This document shows, piece after piece, positions 1 through 8,804 of a stretch of 20,957 nucleotides of DNA. The translations under genes and the position numbers were made by a program. This DNA comes from Dehalococcoidia bacterium (lineage in GTDB: Bacteria; Chloroflexota; Dehalococcoidia; UBA3495): the NCBI GenBank assembly GCA_030753265.1, contig JASMCQ010000085.1, positions 1 through 20,957 of the forward strand, given 5' to 3'. How positions within the stretch are numbered: position 1 is the first letter of the stretch; each line of letters begins with the position of its first letter. The notes under the pieces are model-generated. The model searched no databases, had not been told where the DNA came from, and saw only the letters and a program-made list of their open reading frames with translations.

Positions 1-474
1 GGCCGGGCGCAGGGGGAGGTCCGGGTCTACGTAACCGGGGCCGTGAGCCGCCCCGGGGTATACACCCTGGCGCCGGATGACCGGGTGGAAGACGCCATCG
101 CGGCGGCCGGCGGAGCCAACGCCGACGCGGAACTCACAGGGTTAAATCAGGCCGGCCGGGTCCGGGACGAGGAGCATTATCACGTCCCCAGACTGGGCGA
201 GATTCCGCCCACGGCGACTGTCTCCGCCAAGAACCAAGCCAACACCTCGGACTCCTCCGCGACGGGCGGTGGCCTGATCGACCTGAACGCCGCCTCAGTA
301 GACCTGCTGGATACTTTGCCCGGCATCGGCCCAGCCCTGGCCGGCGCCATCGTAAGCTACCGGGAGCAGAACGGCCCTTTCCGGTCGGTTGCCGAGGTCA
401 CCAGCGTCCCGAGGATTGGTCCGGCTGCCTATGAAAAGATTCGCGACCTGGTTACGGTGGCTGAAGGGCAGTAG
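1..474 (+). CDS. comEA: ComEA-family DNA-binding competence protein (3' part)
   Basis: This is the C-terminal part of a ComEA-like protein, the membrane-anchored double-stranded DNA receptor of the transformation machinery. The frame is open to base 1, so the start and the expected N-terminal membrane anchor lie outside the window. The GTG at 43 is not the true start, because the SLBB-type sequence VRVYVTGAVSRPGVYTL already begins upstream of it. After the SLBB region and a short low-complexity linker there is a helix-hairpin-helix pair: LIDLNAASVDLLDTLPGIGP, then a second hairpin around VPRIGPAAYEKI. This is the classic ComEA DNA-binding module. comEC follows 65 bases downstream on the same strand, the usual competence operon order. 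The family call is secure; only the N-terminus is missing. Confidence 0.93.
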   Translation, partial: GRAQGEVRVYVTGAVSRPGVYTLAPDDRVEDAIAAAGGANADAELTGLNQAGRVRDEEHYHVPRLGEIPPTATVSAKNQANTSDSSATGGGLIDLNAASVDLLDTLPGIGPALAGAIVSYREQNGPFRSVAEVTSVPRIGPAAYEKIRDLVTVAEGQ

Positions 475-539
475 CGGCTTCAGGCACGCAGAATTCCAGC
501 CAGCGGACCGCTTGACCGCGGGACGGAGGAGACGCCGCC

Positions 540-3002
540 ATGAGGCTGAGTTTGGGGGTGGCAGCTTGGCTGGCGGGTGTGATCCTGGGCCTTCAGGTTG
601 ATGCCCCCGCTCTGCCGGTACTCCTGTTCTTGCTGGCCGTGGTCCCCGTTGGGGGACTGCTCTTCACGTACCGGGTTTCCCTCTGGCCGGTGTTGCTGGC
701 TGGGTTCTTCTTGTTGGGCCTGTTGCGGGTGGAGGCCACCGGCGCCCCGTCGACGCCTCTGGTAACCGAGGACGGGCAAGCCGTGACGGTCCTGGGAAGG
801 GTCATCGACGACCCCGAGGCAACCGGGCGGCGGGTCAAGCTCCGCATCGCGGTGGAATCGGTCGACCGGGGCGAAGGCTGGGAGCCTCTTCGGACCAGAG
901 CCTTGGCGTACGCCGAACCTCCCGAATCCCTGCTCCTCCAGCGAGAGCCTCCCTATTTTCGCTACGGGGACCGCTTGCGGCTGGAGGGCGTGCTGGAGCG
1001 GCCTCTCCCCATAGCCGACTTCGACTATCCGTCGTACCTGGCCAACCAGGGTATCTCCGGCATCCTCTGGTCCCGAGAAACGACGCTGGTCTCCCAGGGA
1101 GTTGGGAGCCGCTGGCGCGGCTGGATATTTGAGCTGAGACGGAAGCTGTCGGCAAGCATCGAAGACTCCCTGGGCGAGCCCCAGTCTGCGATGGCCCGGG
1201 CATTGCTGCTGGGACAGCGGGGCGGGCTGCCCGCCGAATTGGCACAGGACTTCCGCGACACCGGCACCTCCCACCTACTGGCCATCTCAGGCTTGCACGT
1301 GGGCATACTGCTCACGATGTCGCTGGGGGCCGCCGTGTGGCTGATGGGTCGCCGCCGGCAGCTATACCTCGTCCTGCCCCTCGCCTTCATCTGGCTGTAC
1401 GCCATGGTCAGCGGCGGGCCTCCTTCGGTGGTGCGGGCCGCCACCATGGGCACGGTCTTTCTGGCGGCCCTGGCCCTGGGACGCCCCAGGAGCATCCTGC
1501 CGGCCCTGGCTCTGAGCGCGGCCGCCATGGTCGCCGTCAACCCCGAGGTGATACGGCAGGTTTCATTCCAGCTCAGCTTCGCCGCCATGGCGGGTATCGC
1601 CGTGGCCCTACCCTACCAGGCCAAGTTCGCCCCGGATATCGCCGCGGGCATCGTAAGGCGAACCGGCCGGCAGAGGCCCTGGGCCACCTACGCCCTGACC
1701 TGGTTGGTTTCGGCCCTCATCGTGGCCTTGGCGGCAACATTGGCAACCTGGCCCCTCGTGGCTTTCAACTTCCACCGAATTCCGCTGCTCGGCATCTTTA
1801 TCACCATTCTCGCCCTGCCCGCGTTGCCCTTCATCTTGTTGGGCGCCCTGGCGACGGCGGCAGCCGGGCTGGTTCACCCGGCCATCGGCCAACTCCTCAG
1901 TTGGATCACCTGGGCGCCCCTGTCTTACCTAGTGGGCCTGGTTTCCCAGGCGCCCCAACCGGCGGTGTCTGGCGCCTGGGTAGGCGACTGGCTGGTCTGG
2001 GCGTGGTACATCATGCTCGGCGGTCTCCTGCTCCTTACCGGTGGCCTGGGCCGGATCAGCCAGCTGCCGGTTCTCCTGGACTGGCTGGTCCGGCCGCCGG
2101 CCCCCGCGACCCCCGGCGTTGCGATGCCCAGCGGCTCCACCATGGGGCTGGCCGGCCTAGCTTTCGTGCTGGCGCCCGCCGCAATCTTCATCTGGGCTCA
2201 ACTTCTCAGCGGACCGGACGGCAAGCTTCACGTGTATTTCTTCGACGTGGGCCAGGGCGACAGCACGCTAATCGTCACACCCTCGGGGCGACAGGTACTG
2301 GTGGACGGGGGACCGGAGAGCGATAGCGCCACCGGCAGCCTGACCGGTCCGCTGTCCGCCGGCGACCAAAGTCTGGACTTGGTGCTGCTGACCCACATGG
2401 ACGCCGACCACAGCCGGGGCTTGCTGGAGGTGCTGGAGCGCTACCGGGTGGGATCCGTTCTGGTGGGACTGGAGCAACCGGATAGCTCCCTCTACCCCCA
2501 GTGGAGCGCTACCCTGGAACGCAAGAACCTGCCCAAGGTTGCCGTAGAGGCTGGTTACGAGATACTCCTGGAGCCGGGCATAACTCTGGAGGTGGTGCAC
2601 CCGCCTTCGAATCCGATCGGGGGGCCTCGGCCGGACAGGAACAATAACGGTGTCGTACTCCGGCTGGTATACGGAGGGGTGAGCTTTTTACTGGCCTCCG
2701 ACATCGAGGCGGAGGCGGAGAACTACCTGGCGGTGCAGGGCCCGGTGCTGGAGAGCACGGTGCTGAAGGTGCCGCACCACGGCAGCAAGACATCCACCAC
2801 GAAGGCTTTTCTGGCTCGGGTGGACCCCGCCGTCGCGGTCGTGTCCGTTGGGGAGGGGAACCGCTTCAAACACCCGTCCCCGGAGGTGGTGCAACGGCTT
2901 GGCGAGTCGGTGGTCCCCGGCGGGGTATACCGGACGGACCAAGACGGGACCATCGAATTCATCACCAACGGTGAAACGCTGTGGGTGAGGACCGAGCGAT
3001 GA
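540..3002 (+). CDS. comEC: ComEC/Rec2 DNA internalisation channel protein
   Basis: Polytopic inner-membrane protein that carries single-stranded DNA into the cytoplasm during transformation. At 820 residues it is full length for the family. The N-terminal 220 residues hold membrane segments and an OB-like DUF4131 region. The Competence domain follows, with LLLGQRGGLP and HLLAISGLHVGILL (about residues 222-260) and many hydrophobic helices to about residue 555. A C-terminal metallo-beta-lactamase domain begins near residue 564 with HVYFFDVGQGDS. It keeps the metal motif THMDADH (H619, D621, D623, H624) and VPHHGS (H746, H747), so it could be an active nuclease, as proposed for ComEC of this architecture. 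The ATG at 540 has a GGAGG-type Shine-Dalgarno about 8 bases upstream. It forms an operon with comEA. Confidence 0.95.
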   Translation: MRLSLGVAAWLAGVILGLQVDAPALPVLLFLLAVVPVGGLLFTYRVSLWPVLLAGFFLLGLLRVEATGAPSTPLVTEDGQAVTVLGRVIDDPEATGRRVKLRIAVESVDRGEGWEPLRTRALAYAEPPESLLLQREPPYFRYGDRLRLEGVLERPLPIADFDYPSYLANQGISGILWSRETTLVSQGVGSRWRGWIFELRRKLSASIEDSLGEPQSAMARALLLGQRGGLPAELAQDFRDTGTSHLLAISGLHVGILLTMSLGAAVWLMGRRRQLYLVLPLAFIWLYAMVSGGPPSVVRAATMGTVFLAALALGRPRSILPALALSAAAMVAVNPEVIRQVSFQLSFAAMAGIAVALPYQAKFAPDIAAGIVRRTGRQRPWATYALTWLVSALIVALAATLATWPLVAFNFHRIPLLGIFITILALPALPFILLGALATAAAGLVHPAIGQLLSWITWAPLSYLVGLVSQAPQPAVSGAWVGDWLVWAWYIMLGGLLLLTGGLGRISQLPVLLDWLVRPPAPATPGVAMPSGSTMGLAGLAFVLAPAAIFIWAQLLSGPDGKLHVYFFDVGQGDSTLIVTPSGRQVLVDGGPESDSATGSLTGPLSAGDQSLDLVLLTHMDADHSRGLLEVLERYRVGSVLVGLEQPDSSLYPQWSATLERKNLPKVAVEAGYEILLEPGITLEVVHPPSNPIGGPRPDRNNNGVVLRLVYGGVSFLLASDIEAEAENYLAVQGPVLESTVLKVPHHGSKTSTTKAFLARVDPAVAVVSVGEGNRFKHPSPEVVQRLGESVVPGGVYRTDQDGTIEFITNGETLWVRTER

Positions 3003-3300
3003 TCGAGCGCCCTGTCTCGTGATACAGCTTTTCACCGGCGAATTCTTTCGCCAGTCCCGCTCCGCGACCGTCATCCCGGCGAACAATGCCGGACCGGGTA
3101 TCCAGACGATACGATACTCTGAACCGGAGACCCGGGCCATGTCCTGCTCCAGGTAAGGTATACTGAGCATCGACCGGCAATCAGCTATCGGCGAACTCCA
3201 CACATCCGATCTTGGCCGTTGACTCAAGCTCTATCTCTGGCCGCGAATACGCGCTCGCTGGTGGGCAGTAGCTGGATCTCCCTAAAGGAAGTGGTTAACT
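3003..3300. other. Intergenic region between comEC and rph
   Basis: No gene is visible here. It contains a degenerate copy of a dispersed repeat (3070-3104). A TATACT hexamer at 3159-3164 resembles a -10 box on the + strand but has no convincing -35 partner. An AAGGAAGTGG stretch at 3285-3294 can serve as the Shine-Dalgarno for rph. I see no T-tracted terminator for comEC. Confidence 0.5.
3070..3104. repeat. Degenerate copy of GTCATCCCGGCGAA dispersed repeat
   Basis: The first 14 bases, GTCATCCCGGCGAA, are identical to the reverse complement of the right arm of the inverted repeat at 8957-9021, and TATCCAG at the end parallels its GATCCAA. The middle differs by a short insertion. From memory, short elements of this GTCATCCCGGCGAA...GGATCCAG type are common between genes in many high-GC bacteria. 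A function is not known to me. Confidence 0.55.
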
Positions 3301-4023
3301 TTGTTGAGACCGGATGGCCGATCTTGGGATCAGGCCAGACCAACGATTATCACCCCAGGTTTCCAAAGATCCGCCGAGGGCTCGGCGCTGATTGAAGTGG
3401 GCGCTACCAAGGTGCTGTGTGCGGTCTCGCTGGAAGAGCGGGTGCCCCAGTTCTTGAGGGGGCAGGGCAAAGGCTGGGTCACCGCCGAGTATGAGATGCT
3501 GCCCCGGTCCACTTCGACCCGCAGGTCAAGGGACAGGGAATCAGGGCGGGTCAGCGGCCGCTCTCAAGAGATTCAGCGAATGATCGGACGGGCCCTGCGG
3601 GCGGTCACCAACCTGGAAGCCCTGGGCGAACGCACCGTGCAGGTGGACTGCGATGTGGTCGAAGCCGACGGCGGCACCCGCACGGCGGCTATTACCGGGG
3701 CCTACGTGGCCCTGTACCAGGCCATGACCGTCCTGGTAAGAAACGGGGTACTGCCCAAGATTCCTTTGCGAAGCGCGGTGGCCGCCGTCAGCGTCGGCAT
3801 CGTCGACGGCGAGTTGCTTCTGGACCTGTGTTACAAAGAAGACTTCCGCGCCCAGGTGGATTTCAACGTGGTGCTCACCGATGACGGGCTGATGGTAGAG
3901 CTGCAAGGGGCCTCCGAAGCCGCCCCATTTTCCCGTGAGCTGGTGCCCGAGGTGCTGGCCCTGGCAGCCAGGGGGATGGAGCCGATGTTCCGGCTGCAGC
4001 AAGAGGCCATCCGGAAGCTGTAA
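3301..4023 (+). CDS. rph: Ribonuclease PH
   Basis: Phosphorolytic 3'-5' exoribonuclease that trims the 3' ends of tRNA precursors, releasing nucleoside diphosphates. The 240 residues match the family length of about 240. Diagnostic blocks are visible in order: LRPDGRSWDQARP at the N-terminus, GATKVLCAVSLEERVP, GWVTAEYEMLPRSTSTR, the GRSQEIQRMIGRALRAV block, DCDVVEADGGTRTAAITGA (phosphate and RNA site of the RNase PH fold) and EDFRAQVDFNVV. The start is TTG at 3301, since the family N-terminus begins right at this point; AAGGAAGTGG lies about 7 bases upstream. TTG at 3304 would also give a nearly identical protein. It stands alone on the + strand between comEC and the HtrA gene, probably with its own promoter. 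Confidence 0.95.
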   Translation: MLRPDGRSWDQARPTIITPGFQRSAEGSALIEVGATKVLCAVSLEERVPQFLRGQGKGWVTAEYEMLPRSTSTRRSRDRESGRVSGRSQEIQRMIGRALRAVTNLEALGERTVQVDCDVVEADGGTRTAAITGAYVALYQAMTVLVRNGVLPKIPLRSAVAAVSVGIVDGELLLDLCYKEDFRAQVDFNVVLTDDGLMVELQGASEAAPFSRELVPEVLALAARGMEPMFRLQQEAIRKL

Positions 4024-4170
4024 TCAGAGACCCCCACGCGTTCTCCGAAGACCCTCCTGGCCGGAAGTGGACGGGACGCCCCCGGTGTGCTTATTGCGAG
4101 CGCGTGGGATATCATGTAGTAGCGGCAGCGCGAGCTAACCGCGGCTTAATACGATGATATATGGGGTTGC

Positions 4171-5463
4171 ATGCCGAGTTCACCCAAGAAGCACCTTATT
4201 TCCAACCGGTCCGGCAACAAAGGGCTCGGGTTCAGCCACCGCCTCATGTTGCCAATCCTGGGTTTGATCGCACTTTTTTCACTGGTCCTGAGTGCTTGTG
4301 ACAGCGCCGGCCCAACACTGACGACGGCTCCATCTCCAACAACCGCTCCGCCGGCGGCCACGTCCACTCCAGCGCCGGTGCCCGCGACCCCAACCGTGGT
4401 TCCCATTCCTACGCCCGCTGCCACTCGATCCCCAACGGCGACGGCCCAGCCGGCTCCCACGAGCACGCCCCCTGCCACGCCCGTTCCGCCGACTCCCATC
4501 TTGATGCTGCAACTGCCCAACGTGGCGGATACGGTGGAGCGAGTGCGTCCCGCCGTGGTATCCGTGGTATCGGAAGTGGTCAGCAGGGACTTTTTTGGCA
4601 ATCTCTTTTCCAGCTTTGGAAGTGGCACCGGGGTGATTATTGACTCCCAGGGGCTCGTCTTGACCAACAACCATGTGGTAGAGGGAGCTGTTGATATCAC
4701 TGTCACCCTGGACGATGGCAGCCAACAGAAGGCCGAAATTGTTGGCGCCGACCAGCTTTCGGACCTGGCGGTGCTGCGGTTACCGGGAGACGGCTATCCG
4801 TTCCTGCCGGTGCGCGAGGCCGTGCCGCCCCGCGTCGGAGAATGGGTGATCGCCATCGGCAACGCCCTGGCCCTCCCGGGCGGCCCGACGGTCACGGTAG
4901 GAGTAGTTTCGGCCCTGGGGCGGTCTATCGAGGCCTCCGCCGGTATAACCCTCTACGATCTGATTCAGACCGACACCGTAATCAACCCCGGCAACAGCGG
5001 AGGTCCTCTGATCAGCCTGCGAGGTGAGTTGGTGGGCATCAACACCGCGGTGCAGCGCACCTCCGCCAGCGGGACGCCCGTGGAAGGCATTGGTTTCGCG
5101 ATCAACATGGAGACGGCGGCCCAGGTGTCGGATCAACTCGTCCGGTTGGGCCGGGTGCGTTGGGCGTGGATGGGGGTGATCCTGGCCGACTTGATACCTG
5201 AGGTTGCGGCAAGGGTGGGGTTACCCATCAGAGAAGGCGTGGTGATACAGAACACGGTAATAGACGGGCCGGCCGACCAAGCGGGCATCGAGCCCGGCGA
5301 TATTATCCTGTCGGCCAACGGCCAGGAAATTGCGACGGTCAGTGACCTGACCAGGCTACTGAAGCAGCAGTTCAAGGCCGGCCAGGATATTGATGTGGAA
5401 CTGTTCCGCGACGGCGGGAGGAAAACCATCATGATGACCCTCGGAGAAAGGCCTCTCAGGTAG
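4171..5463 (+). CDS. HtrA/DegP-like S1C serine protease lipoprotein with one PDZ domain
   Basis: Envelope quality-control protease of the HtrA/DegS type. A basic N-tail (residues 1-25) precedes a hydrophobic helix ending in LVLSAC, a lipobox with C43 as the lipidation site, so the protein is probably anchored outside the membrane. Residues 48-110 form a Thr/Pro-rich linker. The trypsin-like domain carries the triad H168 (TNNHVVEG), D198 (LSDLAVL) and S276 (GNSGGPL). One PDZ domain covers about 333-427 (GPADQAGIEPGDIILSANGQ). Total length, 430 residues, fits single-PDZ HtrA proteins. The ATG at 4171 has only a weak GGGG upstream; the ATG at 4246, directly before the hydrophobic helix, is an alternative giving a shorter lipoprotein signal. 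Monocistronic, convergent with the M16 gene. Confidence 0.92.
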   Translation: MPSSPKKHLISNRSGNKGLGFSHRLMLPILGLIALFSLVLSACDSAGPTLTTAPSPTTAPPAATSTPAPVPATPTVVPIPTPAATRSPTATAQPAPTSTPPATPVPPTPILMLQLPNVADTVERVRPAVVSVVSEVVSRDFFGNLFSSFGSGTGVIIDSQGLVLTNNHVVEGAVDITVTLDDGSQQKAEIVGADQLSDLAVLRLPGDGYPFLPVREAVPPRVGEWVIAIGNALALPGGPTVTVGVVSALGRSIEASAGITLYDLIQTDTVINPGNSGGPLISLRGELVGINTAVQRTSASGTPVEGIGFAINMETAAQVSDQLVRLGRVRWAWMGVILADLIPEVAARVGLPIREGVVIQNTVIDGPADQAGIEPGDIILSANGQEIATVSDLTRLLKQQFKAGQDIDVELFRDGGRKTIMMTLGERPLR

Positions 5464-5514
5464 CGACACGGCCAGAGACAGGGCCCTCCCGCGCCATGGT
5501 CAGCGACCGGCGGG

Positions 5515-5544
5515 TGTAGGGGCACAGCATGCTGTGCCCCTACA
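5515..5544. repeat. Perfect 30-bp palindrome between convergent genes
   Basis: The 30 bases equal their own reverse complement: 15-base arms starting TGTAGGGGCACAGCA with no spacer. It lies 51 bases after the htrA-like stop and covers the TAG stop codon of the M16 gene (5540-5542). A transcript from either side could fold into a strong hairpin, so it could act as a bidirectional transcript end. No T-tract follows on either strand, so it is not a typical intrinsic terminator. It also resembles the dispersed TGTAGGGGC palindromes I recall from Chloroflexota and cyanobacterial genomes. Confidence 0.85.
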
Positions 5545-8200
5545 GTTCAGCCCCGTCGTCGTCCAGGAGCACCACGGGCAGGCCCAGATCTCGTAGTCCG
5601 GGTTCCACCGCCAGGCGGTCGCCCACCACCAGCACCTTCAGTTGGTCGGGAAGGATCCGCTCCGATCCGATACGTTGGACCTCGGCCAGGGAGACTACCT
5701 TCACCCGAGACCTCACCGTCCGAAAGTAATCGTCGGGCAGATCATACAGGGTCAGTTGGACTAGCTGGCCCAAAACCTGTCCGGGCCGCTCGAAGCCGGC
5801 CGGGTAGGCCCGGAGCATTCCGGCCTTGGCCTCCTCCAGTTCCTTTTGGCTGATGGGCCGATCCGTGTGGACCTCGTGGAACTCCCGCAAGGTCTCCGCC
5901 ACCGATTCCTTGGTCACCGCGGTATGGACGCTGCCGCCGGCCAAGAGCAATGACGGGCCCCGGTGCCACTGCACGTAAGAGTGGTACCCGTAGCTATAGC
6001 CCTTCTCCTGGCGCAGGTTCAGGTTCAAGCGGGCCTCGAATTGTCCGCCGAAAGCGGAGTTGAGCAGAACCAGGCCGAGGTAGTCGGAATGCTGCCGGGG
6101 TATGGTGGTTTGAAGCGCCCAGATCACGGATTGGGCCGCCCCGGGCCGGTCCACCAGATAAATCGCGGAGCCGCCGGCGTTACCATCTAAGGCGGGTGTT
6201 GGAGATGCGGCCACCTCCGAAGCAGCTTGCCAGTCCCCCAGAGCGGCCTCGGCCTTCTCCTCCACATCGGCGAGGGTCACGTCCCCCGCCACGATGAGCG
6301 TCGCGGAGGCCGGGCCGTAGGTCTTTCGGAAATGGGACATGACGTCGTCCCGGGACAGCGACCCCACCGCCGCCTCCGTGCCATGGATGGGGTGCCCGTA
6401 TCCGGTATTCTGGTCGAACATGAGGCCCGAAACCAGGCGGGCGGCCACGCCGGTTGGATCGTCCTTGCTCCGGCGCAGGTCGGTCATCTCCTCGCGGCGC
6501 ACCCTCTCCAGCTCATGGTCGGGAAACGTGGGGTTTTTCACGAGGTCAGCCATCAACTCCAGGGCGGCGGGCCAGTCCTTCGACATAGTTTCGGTGACCA
6601 AGAGGGTGTGCTCCCGGCCCACTTCGACGGAAATTCGGGCGCCCAGGAACTCGAAGGCGGCCGCAATTTCCTGGCTGGAGCGGGAGGAGGTACCTTCGAC
6701 CAGCATCTGGGCGGTGAAGCTGGCCAGTCCGGGAATCTCCACGGAGTCGGTGGCCGCTCCGGCCCGGACCATGAGCGCGAAAGCGACAATGGGAAGCCTC
6801 GGCTGCTCGACCACCGTAACTTCCAGGCCGTTGGACAACCGGAGGTGCGAGGGTTTTGGTGGCGTGAAAGACGGTTCCTCCGCCGGCTGGGGCATGGACG
6901 CCCGGTCCACGGCCACGGAGGCCAAGGTGGGTTGGAAGGTATGCTCGGGCAATACTCGCAGCCTTACCTGCCGGTGATCGAGCACCCTTTGGCCGACCCG
7001 CAAGACGTCCTCCCGCTGGACAGCCAGGTACCGGTCCAGAATGGAGTTAATCAAGCCCGGGTCGCGGCCGAATATGTTGAAGTGGTTCAACTGGTCGGCC
7101 CTGCCCCCGAATCCACCGATCCTGGCCAACTGGCGAAAGTGGGCGGCGCTGATCCGGTTCTTGACCCGGGTCATCTCCTCGTCGGTGGGAGGTTCTCGCC
7201 AGAGGCGCTCCAACTCGGCGTCGTTGGCAGCCTCCACTTCCGCAAGGTCGTGGCCTTCCGCCGCCGTGACCTGGATGATGAACTGCCCGGCAATCTCCGA
7301 GGGATGGTATCGAATGAGGGCGCTCTGGGCGATCTGCTTCTCGTATACGAGAGACCGGTGCAGGCGGGAAGTTATGCCGTCGGAGAGAATCGCCTGCAGA
7401 AACTCCAAAGGAGCGTCGGCGTCGTCCAGGTCGGGCGGGGTGGTCCAGGCAATATACGTTCGAGGTAGGGACACCTTGTCCCGCATCTCCAGTTCTACCC
7501 GACCCGCCAGTCCGGAATCGAAGCGTCCCTTGCGGGGCAATGCCGGACCCGGAGGCAAGTCCCCGAAGTAACGGTTGATCAGGTCCATGGCCTGGTCCCG
7601 TTGGAAATCGCCGGCGATGGCCAGGCTGGCGTTGGAGGGGGAGTAGTAGCGGCGGAAGAAATCCTTGACATCGTCCAAGCTAGCCGCGTCCAGGTCTTCC
7701 TGGGAACCGATGGTCATCCAGTGGTAGGGATGAGGCATCGGGAACATTGTCTCTTGAAGACGCCAGTAGGCCATGCCGTAGGGGCGGTTTTCATAGGTTT
7801 GACGCCGCTCATTTTTCACCACATCGCGTTGGATGTCGAAGCGCTTCTGGTCCAGAGCTTCCATCAAGAAGCCCATTCGGTCGGACTCCAGCCACAGCGC
7901 CAACTCCAGGTAGTTGGAGGGCACGTCTTCCCAGTAGTTGGTCCGGTCCGAAGTGGTGGAGCCGTTGAGGTTGGCCCCGGCCTTCTGCAGCGGCTCGAAG
8001 TAGCTCCGGTTATGGTGCTTGGAGCCCTCGAACATCACGTGTTCAAAAAGGTGGGCAAAGCCGGTGCGGCCTATCTCTTCGTCCTTGGAACCGACATGGT
8101 ACCAGACGTTGACCGCCACCAGAGGTATCGCGTGGTCCTGATGCAGAATGACATCAAGCCCGTTGGAAAGGGTTACCTTCTCAAAAGATATGTTCACCAT
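5540..8200 (-). CDS. Two-domain M16 family zinc metalloprotease (pitrilysin/processing-peptidase type)
   Basis: Zinc-dependent peptidase made of two fused M16 units, 886 residues. The N-terminal unit has the inverted zinc motif HLFEH (H50, E53 catalytic, H54). The distal ligand is E131 in VVKNE, giving the exact HxxEH-76-E spacing of the family. The C-terminal unit (from about residue 445, LRLSNGLEVTVVEQ) lacks HxxEH, reading SFTAQML at that site, so it is the usual non-catalytic half that helps form the peptide chamber. No signal peptide is visible (MVNISFEKVTLSNGLDVIL), which suggests a cytoplasmic enzyme. The ATG at 8200 shares one base with the TAA stop of the upstream PPOX gene (TAATG) and has no clear Shine-Dalgarno, so translation is probably coupled. 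Substrate unknown. Confidence 0.93.
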   Translation of the reverse strand: MVNISFEKVTLSNGLDVILHQDHAIPLVAVNVWYHVGSKDEEIGRTGFAHLFEHVMFEGSKHHNRSYFEPLQKAGANLNGSTTSDRTNYWEDVPSNYLELALWLESDRMGFLMEALDQKRFDIQRDVVKNERRQTYENRPYGMAYWRLQETMFPMPHPYHWMTIGSQEDLDAASLDDVKDFFRRYYSPSNASLAIAGDFQRDQAMDLINRYFGDLPPGPALPRKGRFDSGLAGRVELEMRDKVSLPRTYIAWTTPPDLDDADAPLEFLQAILSDGITSRLHRSLVYEKQIAQSALIRYHPSEIAGQFIIQVTAAEGHDLAEVEAANDAELERLWREPPTDEEMTRVKNRISAAHFRQLARIGGFGGRADQLNHFNIFGRDPGLINSILDRYLAVQREDVLRVGQRVLDHRQVRLRVLPEHTFQPTLASVAVDRASMPQPAEEPSFTPPKPSHLRLSNGLEVTVVEQPRLPIVAFALMVRAGAATDSVEIPGLASFTAQMLVEGTSSRSSQEIAAAFEFLGARISVEVGREHTLLVTETMSKDWPAALELMADLVKNPTFPDHELERVRREEMTDLRRSKDDPTGVAARLVSGLMFDQNTGYGHPIHGTEAAVGSLSRDDVMSHFRKTYGPASATLIVAGDVTLADVEEKAEAALGDWQAASEVAASPTPALDGNAGGSAIYLVDRPGAAQSVIWALQTTIPRQHSDYLGLVLLNSAFGGQFEARLNLNLRQEKGYSYGYHSYVQWHRGPSLLLAGGSVHTAVTKESVAETLREFHEVHTDRPISQKELEEAKAGMLRAYPAGFERPGQVLGQLVQLTLYDLPDDYFRTVRSRVKVVSLAEVQRIGSERILPDQLKVLVVGDRLAVEPGLRDLGLPVVLLDDDGAEL

Positions 8201-8775
8201 TAGGTGCCGGGAATCCGGAGGGGAACGGGCCGGTCCTTCTGGTTGGCTGAGATCTCGTCGGTGTTCCAGAGGCGGGAAAACTTAAAGGCCCGAGGGCAAT
8301 GCGGGTAGGCTTCCACCACCTCGATAAGCATTCCCTGAAGGTAGTTGGACCGGTCGTCGAGTTCGTAAAGAGACAGCTCGACCTTCCGGCGGTCCAGTTC
8401 CGTTTTGTCCATGATGGTCACGGTGCCGTTCACCCGGACGGTATCGTTCACGCCGGGTATCATGAACACCAGGCCGATGTGATTGTTGCTCTCCACATTC
8501 TGGTAGGTCTGGAACAACTTGTTCCCGGCAACATCTGGAAAGAGCAGGTGTTTATCGTCCAACACCAGAACGAACCCCGGCTTACCTCCCTTGGGGGAGG
8601 CATCGCACTGGCCGGAGGCGTCGCTGCTAGCCACAACGGCGAAGGGCGCATTCTTGATGAACTCCTGGACATAATCGGTCAGATGGTCCTTCAGTTTGGT
8701 CACGGCTCCGCCGCTGGGATAACCGAATACGTCGACAAAACGGTTTCGCGCTACGCCCTGGTCGGTTGTAGTCAT
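8200..8775 (-). CDS. FMN-binding PPOX-type flavoprotein (pyridoxamine 5'-phosphate oxidase fold)
   Basis: Split-barrel flavoprotein of the pyridoxamine-phosphate-oxidase-like superfamily, 191 residues. It most resembles the MSMEG_1061-type subgroup, by the patterns KLKDHLTDYVQEFIKNAPF, VVASSDASGQCDASPKGGKPG and LLFPDVAGNKLFQTYQNV, followed by GLVFMIPGVNDTVRVNGT. These fit an FMN or possibly F420 pocket; the true substrate of the subgroup is not known to me, and a real PdxH role is unlikely. The ATG at 8775 is preceded by a strong AGAAGGAG Shine-Dalgarno and a good promoter (8805-8833). It is the first gene of a two-gene unit with the M16 protease. The functional link between the two is unclear. 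Confidence 0.85.
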   Translation of the reverse strand: MTTTDQGVARNRFVDVFGYPSGGAVTKLKDHLTDYVQEFIKNAPFAVVASSDASGQCDASPKGGKPGFVLVLDDKHLLFPDVAGNKLFQTYQNVESNNHIGLVFMIPGVNDTVRVNGTVTIMDKTELDRRKVELSLYELDDRSNYLQGMLIEVVEAYPHCPRAFKFSRLWNTDEISANQKDRPVPLRIPGT

Positions 8776-8804
8776 ATTGACTCCTTCTGAACTGAAGTGC
8801 CTTC

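Noticed and set aside
480..1274. Long minus-strand open frame opposite comEC (264 codons)
   Set aside because: Antisense to well-conserved ComEC sequence; the translation is Gln/Pro/Arg-rich without motifs, typical of shadow frames in GC-rich DNA.
6227..7468. Long plus-strand open frame opposite the M16 protease gene (413 codons)
   Set aside because: The minus-strand frame has the exact M16 zinc motif and spacing; this frame is Gly/His/Gln-rich with no family pattern.
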